33,656 bases of DNA, from NCBI GenBank assembly GCA_027858855.1, contig JAQIBV010000060.1:1-33656 (forward strand). Reading direction: 5' to 3'. Both the position numbers and the translations under genes were made by a program. The DNA is from Spirochaetota bacterium. Lineage in GTDB: Bacteria; Spirochaetota; UBA4802; JAFGJZ01. The notes beneath the pieces were generated by a model that worked only from the letters and a program-made list of their open reading frames with translations, searched no databases and had not been told where the DNA came from. Shown in pieces: positions 7,611 through 15,795 of this stretch; the stretch's first letter is position 1; every line of letters starts with the position of its first letter.

Positions 7611-7762
7611 AATAGCAGTCAAAAACCATAAACTTACAGATCCTGATTCATTTTTTAGAATACTGTATTCTGCAGGCTGAATTGTCATACCCATATTAAT
7701 AAAAGGTCTCCTTTTTTCAGCAAATATATAAATTCATTGATATTAAAAAACAATTAATCATA

Positions 7763-7882
7763 ATGCATCATGATTTAAGTCGTACATTTTATAAAGGAAG
7801 TCTTGAATCTATATATCAAAATGATTCATTTTTATCTAATAAACTGGTATATAATCACTTCAGGACTATGGAGTCAATATGA
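7763..7882 (+). CDS. Possible 39-codon ORF overlapping the next gene
   Basis: ATG 7763 opens a frame of 39 codons whose TGA at 7880-7882 overlaps the next start (ATGA). No ribosome site precedes it and the composition is ordinary for this AT-rich gap, so it may be chance. The downstream gene has its own site (GGAG at 7869-7872) and does not need coupling. Confidence 0.15.
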   Translation: MHHDLSRTFYKGSLESIYQNDSFLSNKLVYNHFRTMESI

Positions 7883-8346
7883 ACAAAAAAAGCTCACTCA
7901 TTCTATTTATATCTATTATTTCATTCGCAACATTGATCACTGCTGCAGGGAAACCCTTTATCTATAATGGCATTACCTTTGATTTATCACAAAAAGAAAC
8001 TCTAAAAATTGCTGGAAAATCTGCGAACTGTGTTACCATCGATAAACAATCAGTAATCTGTGGCAACTATAAGGATGCATCACTACGACTGATCTACAAG
8101 GATGATAAGCTTGAAGAGATTACCGTAAAAACAGATATAACTGATGTTAACAAAACCTTCGCACGCAAACTGACTGAATTAACTGAAGTCTATGGAAAAC
8201 CTACAAAAATTAACCTCTCCAAAAAATCGGCTATCTTCAATAAAGATTCATCGCAAGCGGCGATTTGGCTTCGTGATAATGGAATACTGCTTTATTATAT
8301 GTGCAAAAAGAGCGGCTGTAAATCAATTTCTGAAATTGAGATCTAA
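7879..8346 (+). CDS. Small secreted protein of unknown family
   Basis: The 155-residue product begins with a Sec signal peptide (MNKKSSLILFISIISFATLI, then TAAGKP) and should be exported to the periplasm. The mature part is short and beta-rich, with four Cys: two in a SANCVTIDKQSVICGNY segment and two near the end in YMCKKSGCKS. They could form two disulfides. The middle (KLTELTEVYGKPTKINL) resembles small periplasmic proteins that compare a computed slope or ligand, but no family was recognised. The start has GGAG six bases upstream. A strong hairpin at 8393-8424 ends the transcript, so it is probably monocistronic. Confidence 0.7.
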   Translation: MNKKSSLILFISIISFATLITAAGKPFIYNGITFDLSQKETLKIAGKSANCVTIDKQSVICGNYKDASLRLIYKDDKLEEITVKTDITDVNKTFARKLTELTEVYGKPTKINLSKKSAIFNKDSSQAAIWLRDNGILLYYMCKKSGCKSISEIEI

Positions 8347-8392
8347 TTCACTTTAGACTACACTTACCTAATATTTGAAACATTTGCATAAT

Positions 8393-8426
8393 AACAGCCC
8401 GCAGAAACAAATCTGCGGGCTGTTTT
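8393..8426 (+). terminator. Rho-independent terminator
   Basis: A 13-bp perfect stem (AACAGCCCGCAGA at 8393-8405, TCTGCGGGCTGTT at 8412-8424) with a 6-base loop is followed by TTTTAAT. It lies 47 bases after the secreted-protein stop. Confidence 0.85.
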
Positions 8427-8470
8427 AATCTTACTTATTGAATATTCCAACAATTCTTGCGGCCATTTTA

Positions 8471-8890
8471 ATGCGAACAACTCCTGTACTTATACATATT
8501 AGCGATACACCCGATCATATTTATAAGTATATTTTTCAAATTATTTCATCTGTTCGACCCGAATTCGTTGTTCATACCGGCGATGTTGTTGACAACACTA
8601 AACTTGAAAGCCAGGAACATCTTTCAGGTGAATACAGCCGTATAGTTTCAAGCTTCATCAATAAGCTTGAAACTATAACAAATGGAACAGTCGTTCTCAC
8701 TCCGGGTAATCATGACAATATTGGTTTAATGAAGCACTACAGCAATTCAATTGGGAAAAAAGGCTTTTACAATGGTTACAACCATATAAACTTTATACTT
8801 CCAGAAGAAGAAATGATTTTCACAATGAAGTATCCACTCGGGATCTCTGAAATGAGAGGAATAAATCGTCCATTATTCAGGGGGATATAA
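8471..8890 (+). pseudogene. Metallophosphoesterase-like N-terminal piece of a broken gene
   Basis: The 139 residues from ATG 8471 carry calcineurin-like phosphoesterase motifs: HISDTPDH (the first metal motif, usually DxH), HTGDVVDN and TPGNHDN. These are followed by a segment that lacks the later His motifs. The frame stops at 8888-8890 just after a run of five G (8880-8884). Adding one G would read through as PLFRGDIMQLYRLASEF, continuing straight into the next open frame. Two more -1 shifts lie downstream. The intact gene would run 8471-9841 and encode about 457 residues. The start is uncertain: a TTG at 8438 is in frame, and neither has a ribosome site. Either gene decay or sequencing error at homopolymers could explain the breaks. 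Confidence 0.6.
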
Positions 8891-9315
8891 TGCAACTATA
8901 CAGACTGGCATCAGAATTCATTTTTATAGAATGCGAAAAACCTGAAACAGTTAAAAATTCTTTAAGCAGATTAATGCATGTATCTGATGAAAACTACCTG
9001 CAGGCGTTAAGAAAGGGATGTGAAGGCAGTACTGTTGTCTTTTTTCGCACAGGAAAAACGATTAATGATCCTGTGAACAGTAACGAAAGAGTTCTGCTGA
9101 TTGACACCGATGCACTGCAAATAGCATCTTCTCTGTTCAACATGCAGACCCGTAGTACTATTTTAAAGATACATAGTGGACCCAAATTTATCATACTCCG
9201 ATATTTTGAATACGGAGAAGCTGACCTTAAAAAATATTATCACATATTCAGAGCTCTGAAGAAATTGATTGGGACAATGCATTGCTCAAGGGGCGTCAAC
9301 AGAACACAGTTCTAA
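8890..9315 (+). pseudogene. Middle piece of the broken phosphoesterase-like gene
   Basis: The frame reads MQLYRLASEFIFIECEKPET to SGPKFIILRYFEYGEADLKK and is plausible protein throughout, but no domain is recognised. Its true reading probably ends near the A6 run at 9229-9234. Losing one base there explains why sense continues in the next frame as SSEEIDWDNALLKGRQQN, while this frame runs on to an unlikely NRTQF tail at 9315. Its ATG overlaps the preceding stop (TAATG). A separate, translationally coupled gene is therefore the alternative, but the shift at a G run makes a frameshift simpler. Confidence 0.45.
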
Positions 9316-9841
9316 TAGCTTTAACTGATCAATCACTTTCTGAGAATCTTAAGCCGGAAGATTTTTTCGGCCGAATGGTTCTTGTCAAAAAACCGTTAGT
9401 TTCAATTTTAAGGCAATTACGCCAACAAAGCCTTTGCTTTATCTCATCCGCATTGCAAGAAAGTCAGTGGCATGAACTGAAAATTGTTATTTATGACAGT
9501 GACAATAGAATAATGGAACACTATGATCGTCTAATAAAAAAACTTGGGGAGCTTGAAGCAGGGTTGATTCTAAACGAAAACTGGACAAAAGATCATCCAT
9601 TCGTAATGGTTACTATACTTGCATATCAAATAACAATTTTAACACTTCAAAAGCCCTGGTTTATTAAAACAATTCTTTTGGGCTTGAATATGACTGCGAC
9701 GGCAATAGGTTGGTAGACTTCGACCTATATCATGGCAAGAAGAAGATATCCTGGACAGATAAACACATTAAAAATATGGGAGACAACCGACATGAAATTG
9801 GAATGATTCTCAGGAAAAAGTTTATATGGTCTTCAGAATAG
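9250..9841 (+). pseudogene. C-terminal pieces of the broken phosphoesterase-like gene
   Basis: Sense resumes near 9250 (SSEEIDWDNALLKGRQQN, then LSENLKPEDFFGRMVLVKK) and runs to about 9666. A third -1 shift there, near AAAA 9666-9669, moves it to the frame that reads NSFGLEYDCDGNRLVDFDLY and ends with GMILRKKFIWSSE at TAG 9839-9841. Left in its own frame the first part ends at 9716. No known domain was recognised in this region; the charged, beta-rich tail could be a substrate-recognition part of the phosphoesterase. The gene is convergent with the HD-domain gene that ends at 9879. Confidence 0.45.
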
Positions 9842-9878
9842 AGTTTAAAACTTCTTCGCATATAATATTAGCAGAAAC

Positions 9879-10379
9879 TCATGAATGACCATTCTTGTTC
9901 AAGTATAGCTCCTTAAATATTTTCTTTCCTGTTTCTGTTTGAAAATATTTATTATATATAGATTCCACAGCAGAACGGCTTGCCTTATCTTCATCTACAT
10001 TAACCAGAAAATCAGCTTCTACTATTATCTGAAAATCTATTCCATCAATTTTTGTATAACTGTGATGATTCCCTACAATAAAACAGACTCTCTCAATGGT
10101 CTCTTCATCAATTTTGTATTTATGCAAAATACTTCGAGCAACAGCCGGCCCTTCAATCTCCTGATATTTACCGGCTGTTGAGTTATGCTTCTTCTGGGCA
10201 AGAATTATTCCAATATCATGCAAAATCGAGGCATAATGAACTACATTAACAGAGTCCGAAGCCACGCCTTCCATTCCGGCTATTAAAGAGGCAAAACTAT
10301 AAACCTTTAATGAATGGTTAACCCGCGCAACATCTCCCTCAAAATAGTTAATCATATCCATCATAATTTCATTGTACAT
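9879..10379 (-). CDS. HD-domain protein (putative metal-dependent phosphohydrolase)
   Basis: The 166-residue protein is a single HD domain. The metal ligands are visible as His22 (VNHSLKVYSFA), His54-Asp55 (ILHDIGI), His105/His106 (GNHHS) and Asp123 (EADFLVN). HD proteins of this size hydrolyse phosphate esters or nucleotides; the substrate is unknown. ATG 10379 has GGAGG six bases upstream, whereas the in-frame start at 10403 has none. It follows the outer-membrane beta-barrel gene by 35 bases on the same strand and is probably the last gene of the envelope operon, although its role there is not obvious. Confidence 0.85.
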   Translation of the reverse strand: MYNEIMMDMINYFEGDVARVNHSLKVYSFASLIAGMEGVASDSVNVVHYASILHDIGIILAQKKHNSTAGKYQEIEGPAVARSILHKYKIDEETIERVCFIVGNHHSYTKIDGIDFQIIVEADFLVNVDEDKASRSAVESIYNKYFQTETGKKIFKELYLNKNGHS

Positions 10380-10414
10380 CCTGATCCTCCGACTCTGCAT
10401 CATGGGTGAATTTT

Positions 10415-11707
10415 CTAAAAGAGATATTCCAGCTCCAAACCTGCAAAAGCACGACTGTACATAATCTCGAATTCAGATTTTTCAGTTCCCTTAAAAACAG
10501 TCAAATCAAATTTGAGAGTTGAATTTCCAGATATCTCATACTGTGGAGATATTGTAAACATCCCGCCTAAGTTTTCAAAACCAATTACCATTACTGATGC
10601 TAAATTGAATTTTCGAAACAAAATATTATCTTTACTATATCTTAAAAACAAGTAGTGACGTCGTGCCGCTGTTATTCCACCGCTATCACGAATGGCACCA
10701 TTCAAATTATACATGCTGTATCGATTATATTTTAATGATACGTTTCTGCAATTATCAGCTGTATCCATCAACTCGTCCCACTCATTTTGAGTATAACCCA
10801 GGTGATTATAGTAATACTCGATATATAAATCTGTTCCACCAGAAAATGTATAGTGACCACCAGTTATCAGCTCCCACGGATACTGCATACTCGACTTTCG
10901 TTGCTCATACAACTCGCCATCATCACTATCTCCGGGCGGCAGCATAACAGGATTAAGTAAGTAGCGATCACGAATTTCTGAAATTCCAAATTCAGCACGA
11001 AGTACTACTGAGTTTCCAATTCCGGCTGACAAATTTGTTCCAAACTTCCAAACATCACCATAATAACAGAGAAGATTAATGTTAGAATTATCAAACTGAT
11101 ATGAAATGCGCCCCTGCATCTGAGTAATATTATTGTCTACAAACTCATTTTCCGGAGAAAATACTGCATCAAGTGAAAGAGAGCTTCCTAAAAAATATTC
11201 GGCCTTAACCAAAACATTTCCGATTAAATTTGAATCTTGCTCATCTTTAGATCGGGACAGTTTTGAATTATCCGATGAACTGAAAAAATTACTCGGGTTC
11301 CTATAAAAAGCACTACCTGCTCGTTCAACTTTTCGTCCGGCATCGATAAAAAACGATTCACCTATTGTAAAGGTTGCATACAGCTGCCTTAAGTCGCTAG
11401 AATGTTCTAGCTCATCTGCATCGTCAGGCTTTTCTTCAAAATAGTTAGCTCTGAACAGCATTGTGTTCACTACCGAAACTGTAAACTTCTCATGAAAAAG
11501 CAGACGAATATCAACATCACCTGCAACTGTCCCTGAAAGTGGATACCCCATATCAAGAATATTATCTGGGTTTAGAACTGAATCATTTTTCATGTCTTTT
11601 GTAACAGCAGTGGAAATACCGAAATTTCCGTCATAGGCTAAACCATAAAGGTTTCCGAAAGAGAGTATCATAAGGAACAGAAAACAACAATAAAGTCGTA
11701 TATACAT
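10415..11707 (-). CDS. Outer-membrane beta-barrel protein
   Basis: The 430-residue product starts with a signal peptide (MYIRLYCCFLFLMILSFGNL, then YGLAYDG). It continues as alternating polar and aromatic beta strands (FTVSVVNTMLFRANYF, INLLCYYGDVWKFG, TDLYIEYYYNHLGYTQNEW). It ends FAGLELEYLF, and a C-terminal Phe is the usual signature of barrels inserted by BamA. The length suggests a barrel of 16 or more strands; its cargo is unknown. Its ATG abuts the stop of the LolA-like gene (TAAATG) with AAGGAT upstream. The context, a LolCD-type transporter plus a LolA-like carrier, suggests the barrel is the outer-membrane partner of that export or lipid-transfer system. Confidence 0.82.
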   Translation of the reverse strand: MYIRLYCCFLFLMILSFGNLYGLAYDGNFGISTAVTKDMKNDSVLNPDNILDMGYPLSGTVAGDVDIRLLFHEKFTVSVVNTMLFRANYFEEKPDDADELEHSSDLRQLYATFTIGESFFIDAGRKVERAGSAFYRNPSNFFSSSDNSKLSRSKDEQDSNLIGNVLVKAEYFLGSSLSLDAVFSPENEFVDNNITQMQGRISYQFDNSNINLLCYYGDVWKFGTNLSAGIGNSVVLRAEFGISEIRDRYLLNPVMLPPGDSDDGELYEQRKSSMQYPWELITGGHYTFSGGTDLYIEYYYNHLGYTQNEWDELMDTADNCRNVSLKYNRYSMYNLNGAIRDSGGITAARRHYLFLRYSKDNILFRKFNLASVMVIGFENLGGMFTISPQYEISGNSTLKFDLTVFKGTEKSEFEIMYSRAFAGLELEYLF

Positions 11708-12442
11708 TTATCTTATCCTTGGTAAAAATTTTTGATGAAAATGAGAATCTGGTAATTTCTCACGTGTTATTGAATTAACCTTAATAATCGTCTTCTCATT
11801 TTTTTTCAGATCATCAATAAGATGAAGTTCAGACATAAATACCCTTCCGGAAAAAGTTCTTGGGTTTTTAAAAAAACCTGTCTTTAGTAAACGGCCACTC
11901 TTTGCGAAGAAAAGAGCTTTAACAGGCCTATTAGATTTCAAAGCAACATAATACTCAATTTTCTGATATGTGGCACCGCCCTGCTTTGCAGTAAGCTCTA
12001 AATGGTAACAGAGTAATCCATCTACATCCTCTTTACCAAGAATAGTTGCCATATAGTCTTCGCTATAGTTCGTTCGCGCAACGTCTCCATTTGAGGCCTG
12101 CCCAAGAAGTTGCTGCTGAGGAGTCAAACGTATCGGATTACGTGTACCTGGAATATAGAGCCAAATATTATTACCCGTCATAAGCATAATACGTCCCTTG
12201 TCACGTCCAGGACCTAAAAATTTAACCAATGATTTTTCCCCATTATGAATGTAAACTTTCAAATGCTGAGACGACTCTTTTTCTCCATTTTTATAATGAA
12301 TCGCTTCAGACTCCTGAGCAAAACTCCCTGCAAATCCTCTATATCTGTCTGCTTCACGCACTATTTTATCAGCATCCTGTGCCTGTAACAGAACAGAGAG
12401 ACTCATTAAAAATATTGTCATAATTCTGATTTTTGTTTTCAT
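11708..12442 (-). CDS. LolA-like outer-membrane lipoprotein-sorting protein
   Basis: The 244-residue periplasmic protein has a signal peptide (MKTKIRIMTIFLMSLSVLLQ) and the concave beta-sheet pattern of the LolA/LolB-like family (PF17131 type). The marker segments are GRIMLMTGNNIWLYIPGT, IRLTPQQQLLGQASNGDVAR, LLCYHLELTAK and KIEYYVALKSNRPVKALFF. Family members carry lipoproteins or other lipids across the periplasm. ATG 12442 has AGGAG six bases upstream. It begins inside the 3' end of the ATPase gene, a 74-base overlap on the same strand. Together with the ABC pair and the barrel it forms a complete inner-to-outer-membrane route. Confidence 0.85.
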   Translation of the reverse strand: MKTKIRIMTIFLMSLSVLLQAQDADKIVREADRYRGFAGSFAQESEAIHYKNGEKESSQHLKVYIHNGEKSLVKFLGPGRDKGRIMLMTGNNIWLYIPGTRNPIRLTPQQQLLGQASNGDVARTNYSEDYMATILGKEDVDGLLCYHLELTAKQGGATYQKIEYYVALKSNRPVKALFFAKSGRLLKTGFFKNPRTFSGRVFMSELHLIDDLKKNEKTIIKVNSITREKLPDSHFHQKFLPRIR

Positions 12443-13136
12443 CACATTCTCCTATATCAGATTGAACCTTCCCATCAATTATGCTAATTATTCTTCGAGC
12501 TCTTTTCATAATCATTTCACTATGAGTAGAAATCACAAATGTAGTTCCATAGAGCTCATTTAGTCGCTGCATAATCGAAATAATCTCTGAGCCGGTATTG
12601 TAATCCAGATTAGCCGTCGGTTCATCGGCAATCACTATGTCTGGATTATTTACAAGCGCCCGTGCAACAGCCACCCGCTGTCGTTGTCCTCCTGACAATT
12701 TATCAGGTCGATGCTTAATAAAATCTGTAAGACCAACCTCTTCAATAAGATTCATTATTTTTATCTTAACGGATTTATCGATTCTCTTTCCTCCGATGCG
12801 TAACGGATATTCAATATTTTCATAAGTATTGAGTACAGGGATCAAATTGAAATTTTGAAACACATAACCTATAGTACTATTACGAAAGAAAGATGCCTCA
12901 TTATCACTCATCATTCGATGATTTTTACCTTTTACAAGAACTTCACCACTCGTAGCGTCATCGATACAACCAACCATATTAAGAATAGTAGTTTTGCCAC
13001 TACCGGATGGTCCAGCAATCACGGTAAATTCTCCAGGTGCAATTGCAAATGAAACTCCATTTACTGCTCGAACAACAGTTTTACCAAGCATATATTCTTT
13101 AAATACATCATTCAACTCAATCACGTTCTGTTCCAT
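12369..13136 (-). CDS. ABC transporter ATP-binding protein (LolD/MacB type)
   Basis: The 255-residue ATPase has all motifs: Walker A GPSGSGKT (42-49), Q-loop Gln94 in YVFQNFNLIPVLNTYEN, signature LSGGQRQRVAVARAL (147 on), Walker B IVIADEP and the H-loop His205 in STHS. The YVFQ.F.L.P...ENI pattern and the FtsX-type partner place it in the LolD/MacB/FtsE group, whose complexes act on substrates in the periplasmic leaflet. ATG 13136 follows a near-perfect GGAGGTGAT. The residues after about 230 look like non-homologous extension read through the next gene's start, perhaps after loss of an earlier stop. Confidence 0.93.
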   Translation of the reverse strand: MEQNVIELNDVFKEYMLGKTVVRAVNGVSFAIAPGEFTVIAGPSGSGKTTILNMVGCIDDATSGEVLVKGKNHRMMSDNEASFFRNSTIGYVFQNFNLIPVLNTYENIEYPLRIGGKRIDKSVKIKIMNLIEEVGLTDFIKHRPDKLSGGQRQRVAVARALVNNPDIVIADEPTANLDYNTGSEIISIMQRLNELYGTTFVISTHSEMIMKRARRIISIIDGKVQSDIGECDENKNQNYDNIFNESLCSVTGTGC

Positions 13137-13149
13137 ATCACCTCCAACG

Positions 13150-14373
13150 TTATATGTAACGCAATGATTCATCAATTTTTACACGTGCGGCTCGGAACGC
13201 AGGTATTAAAGACCCAAGGATCACAGAGAACATAACAATACAGCCAACCTGAAAGTAGCGAATCATATCTGGTCGAATCATTGTATGGTAACCTGTGCTC
13301 TGCCCCGGAGGTGGTGCGATATAAATACCACCGAAAAAGTTTATTACCCAGGCTACTCCAACAGCTGCGACTATCCCCAGAATAAAAGAAAAAACACCAA
13401 GCCAGACTCCCTCATAAAAAAACATCCGCACAACACCTGCGCGAGTCATACCTATTGCTCGTATCGTTCCTATCTCCCGCATACGCTCATAAATCACCAT
13501 TCGCATGGTGTTCACGATTGAAAAGGCAACTATTACAAGAATAATCAGCTGTGTAATAAAAAAATAGGTTTCGTTCATCTCTTTAACTTGATGGTAAAAT
13601 TTAGCTAACTCAGACCAGGTTCGTATTTCAATACCCAGCTCAGAAACCATACCACTATCTTTAAGCGATGCTGTAACGGAATCAACAGCATCAGTATCAT
13701 CAAGCATAACGACATAACGTTCGGGAGCATTAACATCAAGTAACATCTGTGCAATATCTATTGACATTATGGAAAGACGTTCATCATACTCATCAATTCC
13801 GGTCTCAATGATTCCAACGACCATAAGGTCTATTGCATTCAGGCCTCCCTGTCTGGTCGTAGTCATAATAGTCAAATATGATCCAATTGTTGCATTCAGT
13901 TTTTCGGCAAGAATGGAACCAAGAGCTATCTCATAACTATCAGCATCTGTTATAAATTCACCCTCAACAACCTTGAAAGAATCTTTTATAATCGACACAG
14001 ATGTAACATCATATCCCCGACCCAAAGTAATCTCACTAACCTCTCCATTTGAAAGAATACCCTGCACCTCAAGTTCAGGAGTAACCTCACGTATATGTGC
14101 AGTACGCATCAGCAGCCTGTACACCTCACGCTCGTTTTCTATCAAATAATTTATAGATCGCTCGGATCCACGAGAGTTATACCCTTTTTTATAAACCCTA
14201 AAATGACCAAGTCCCCCCTTGATAGTCTGTTCCCGGAAACCCCACATTGAAAAATCTATATAACCAGCATAAACAAGCATACCTACTATGCCCAATACAA
14301 GTACCGACATAGTAAGCACTGTCCTTTTATAATTGCGTAGCAAATTCCGCAGACTCATCTTTATCTGATCCAT
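13150..14373 (-). CDS. FtsX/MacB-type ABC transporter permease (LolC/E-like)
   Basis: The 407-residue membrane protein has the FtsX/MacB layout: one N-terminal helix (RTVLTMSVLVLGIVGMLVYA), a periplasmic domain of about 230 residues (MacB periplasmic core, including GGLGHFRVYKKGYNSRGSER), then three C-terminal helices. The conserved cytoplasmic coupling motif is MVIYERMREIGTIRAIGMTR. The last helix ends SLIPAFRAARVKIDESLRYI, a typical permease tail. It would pair with the ATPase encoded 13 bases downstream to extract or move lipoproteins, lipids or small molecules. The start follows GAGGAG. Confidence 0.92.
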   Translation of the reverse strand: MDQIKMSLRNLLRNYKRTVLTMSVLVLGIVGMLVYAGYIDFSMWGFREQTIKGGLGHFRVYKKGYNSRGSERSINYLIENEREVYRLLMRTAHIREVTPELEVQGILSNGEVSEITLGRGYDVTSVSIIKDSFKVVEGEFITDADSYEIALGSILAEKLNATIGSYLTIMTTTRQGGLNAIDLMVVGIIETGIDEYDERLSIMSIDIAQMLLDVNAPERYVVMLDDTDAVDSVTASLKDSGMVSELGIEIRTWSELAKFYHQVKEMNETYFFITQLIILVIVAFSIVNTMRMVIYERMREIGTIRAIGMTRAGVVRMFFYEGVWLGVFSFILGIVAAVGVAWVINFFGGIYIAPPPGQSTGYHTMIRPDMIRYFQVGCIVMFSVILGSLIPAFRAARVKIDESLRYI

Positions 14374-14418
14374 CAGACTCTCCTCAATTACTTACTACAA
14401 ATTTGTACAAACCGCTAA

Positions 14419-15126
14419 TCACTCAAGAGCTTCTGCAGCAATTTTTGATTTCTCCGCAATATCACTTTCAGGCGCAAAATCAGATACTTTTTCAAAATAG
14501 CTAATTGCCTTCTCTATTTCTCCTTCACGCCTTAGAAGTTCTGCACGGTTATGGAAAACAACAGCTATCTGATTATCAGGAAGGTTACAACTTTTATCAC
14601 TCATGCAAGAAATCAAGAAATCATAATCCTCACGAGCAATATCTGCACGGTCAAAGAAATCAGGCATCTCGTACGAAGTATGAGCACGAACCAGACGTAT
14701 AGTTGGATTAGTATCATTCATTGCAACAGCTGTATCAGTTAATGCATTTGAATCATCCGCATACTTTATTTTATTAGTAACATTTTCATCATATATTGCA
14801 TTTAGTCCTACAACCGATCCATAATAAGCCAGAACAAGTGCATTCTTAGGAAAACGTTTATGCAGATGTTCAAGCCTCTCTTTCATTAATAGAACGGCAT
14901 CCCATATCTCTGCTTTACTTGCAAAAATCATATATTGGAGAGCAAGAGCTTCATATTCCTCTTCATTCAAACCATCTCTATTTTCCATTTCCTGAATTTT
15001 CACAAAAAGTGTATCATCTCCATAATGCGCTATTACAACTGATTCATCTGCCTTTTTAGAACAACCCGTTAAAGAACACAAAATCGGAATAAAGCAGATC
15101 ACGAATAAAACTTTATTAATTTTCAC
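14419..15126 (-). CDS. Lipoprotein with TPR-like repeats
   Basis: The 235-residue protein has a lipoprotein signal sequence with the lipobox LTGC at residues 19-22 (Cys22). The following SKK should allow outer-membrane sorting if the usual rule applies here. The remainder is helical with TPR-like repeats; the clearest is FHNRAELLRREGEIEKAISY. GTG 15126 is chosen because AAGGA precedes it and the signal sequence then starts at residue 1. The longer frame from 15189 would put about 21 residues before it. As part of the envelope operon it may be an accessory lipoprotein or a cargo of the transporter. Confidence 0.75.
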   Translation of the reverse strand: MKINKVLFVICFIPILCSLTGCSKKADESVVIAHYGDDTLFVKIQEMENRDGLNEEEYEALALQYMIFASKAEIWDAVLLMKERLEHLHKRFPKNALVLAYYGSVVGLNAIYDENVTNKIKYADDSNALTDTAVAMNDTNPTIRLVRAHTSYEMPDFFDRADIAREDYDFLISCMSDKSCNLPDNQIAVVFHNRAELLRREGEIEKAISYFEKVSDFAPESDIAEKSKIAAEALE

Positions 15127-15237
15127 TTTCTTTTCCTTAGCTTTAATTACATACTTAGAATCAAGTATTATCGAACAACATTTCATCATAATTCTTTATT
15201 GAAGAGATTGCCTACATAGTAAATGCTCTCTGCAATT

Positions 15238-15681
15238 TTATTCAGACTCTTCTTCGGCTTTAGATAAAGGAATGTGTATTTCATTCACACCTTCAACAAC
15301 CTTGAATCGTGCATTTTTAAATGATGGAGGACCTAATAGTTTCGGATTATTTGATACACCATAAGGCTCAAGAGGTATCCCAAGAATCGGAAATTTATCC
15401 AATTTATTGTTTTCATTGCGGTCCTGATAAAACATCAGACCATATTCACCAGCAACAAGGTCATCAAACTGAATGACCATTGTAGATTTAGTTACCTTTA
15501 CTCTTCGTGACTGAACTGGTTCTTTATCATTATTGAAAGAATCCGCTGAATCGTATAGAGCTAGCATCAGATTCCCTTCAATATGCTCTATCCCCGTTAC
15601 TTTTAGTGCAATTGATGTTGTTTCAGCATAAACCACATCAATTGATGCAAGAACCACTAACAATAAAAAAAGCTTTTTCAT
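15238..15681 (-). CDS. DUF2141-family exported protein
   Basis: The 147-residue product has a signal peptide of about 19 residues (MKKLFLLLVVLASIDVVYA). The mature part carries DUF2141 marks: IEGNLMLALYDSADSFNND, AGEYGLMFYQDRNENNKLD, then PYGVSNN. Family members are periplasmic or surface beta-sandwich proteins of unknown biochemical role, and an Asp/Asn-rich turn (DRNENNKLD) could bind calcium. The start follows GGGAG. It is the first gene after the repeat-bearing promoter and thus leads the seven-gene envelope operon running to 9879. Confidence 0.85.
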   Translation of the reverse strand: MKKLFLLLVVLASIDVVYAETTSIALKVTGIEHIEGNLMLALYDSADSFNNDKEPVQSRRVKVTKSTMVIQFDDLVAGEYGLMFYQDRNENNKLDKFPILGIPLEPYGVSNNPKLLGPPSFKNARFKVVEGVNEIHIPLSKAEEESE

Positions 15682-15696
15682 AACTCCCTCACTTTG

Positions 15697-15777
15697 TATC
15701 TTAATTTACTTTAAAATATAAAGTAAACACATAAATTGTCAATACAATTTATGTGTTTCGCAAAAAAAATTAAGATA
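15697..15777 (-). promoter_or_regulatory. Envelope-operon promoter within nested inverted repeats
   Basis: On the minus strand TTGACA (15737-15742) and TATATT (15715-15720) are separated by 16 bases, a strong sigma-70-type promoter starting transcription about 25 bases before the DUF2141 gene. TTTACTTTA-N5-TAAAGTAAA (15705-15727) covers the -10. AAACACATAAATTG-N6-CAATTTATGTGTTT (15725-15758), a perfect 14-bp repeat, covers the -35. An outer pair TATCTTAATTT (15697-15707) / AAATTAAGATA (15767-15777) encloses both. The sites look like operators for one or more dimeric repressors. Confidence 0.65.
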
Positions 15778-15795
15778 AAGGAGATTATTATTGTA

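Noticed and set aside
9222-9250. Programmed -1 ribosomal frameshift in the phosphoesterase-like gene
   Set aside because: The A6 run is in the wrong phase for a clean slippery heptamer and two further shifts lack any such signal, so indels are simpler.
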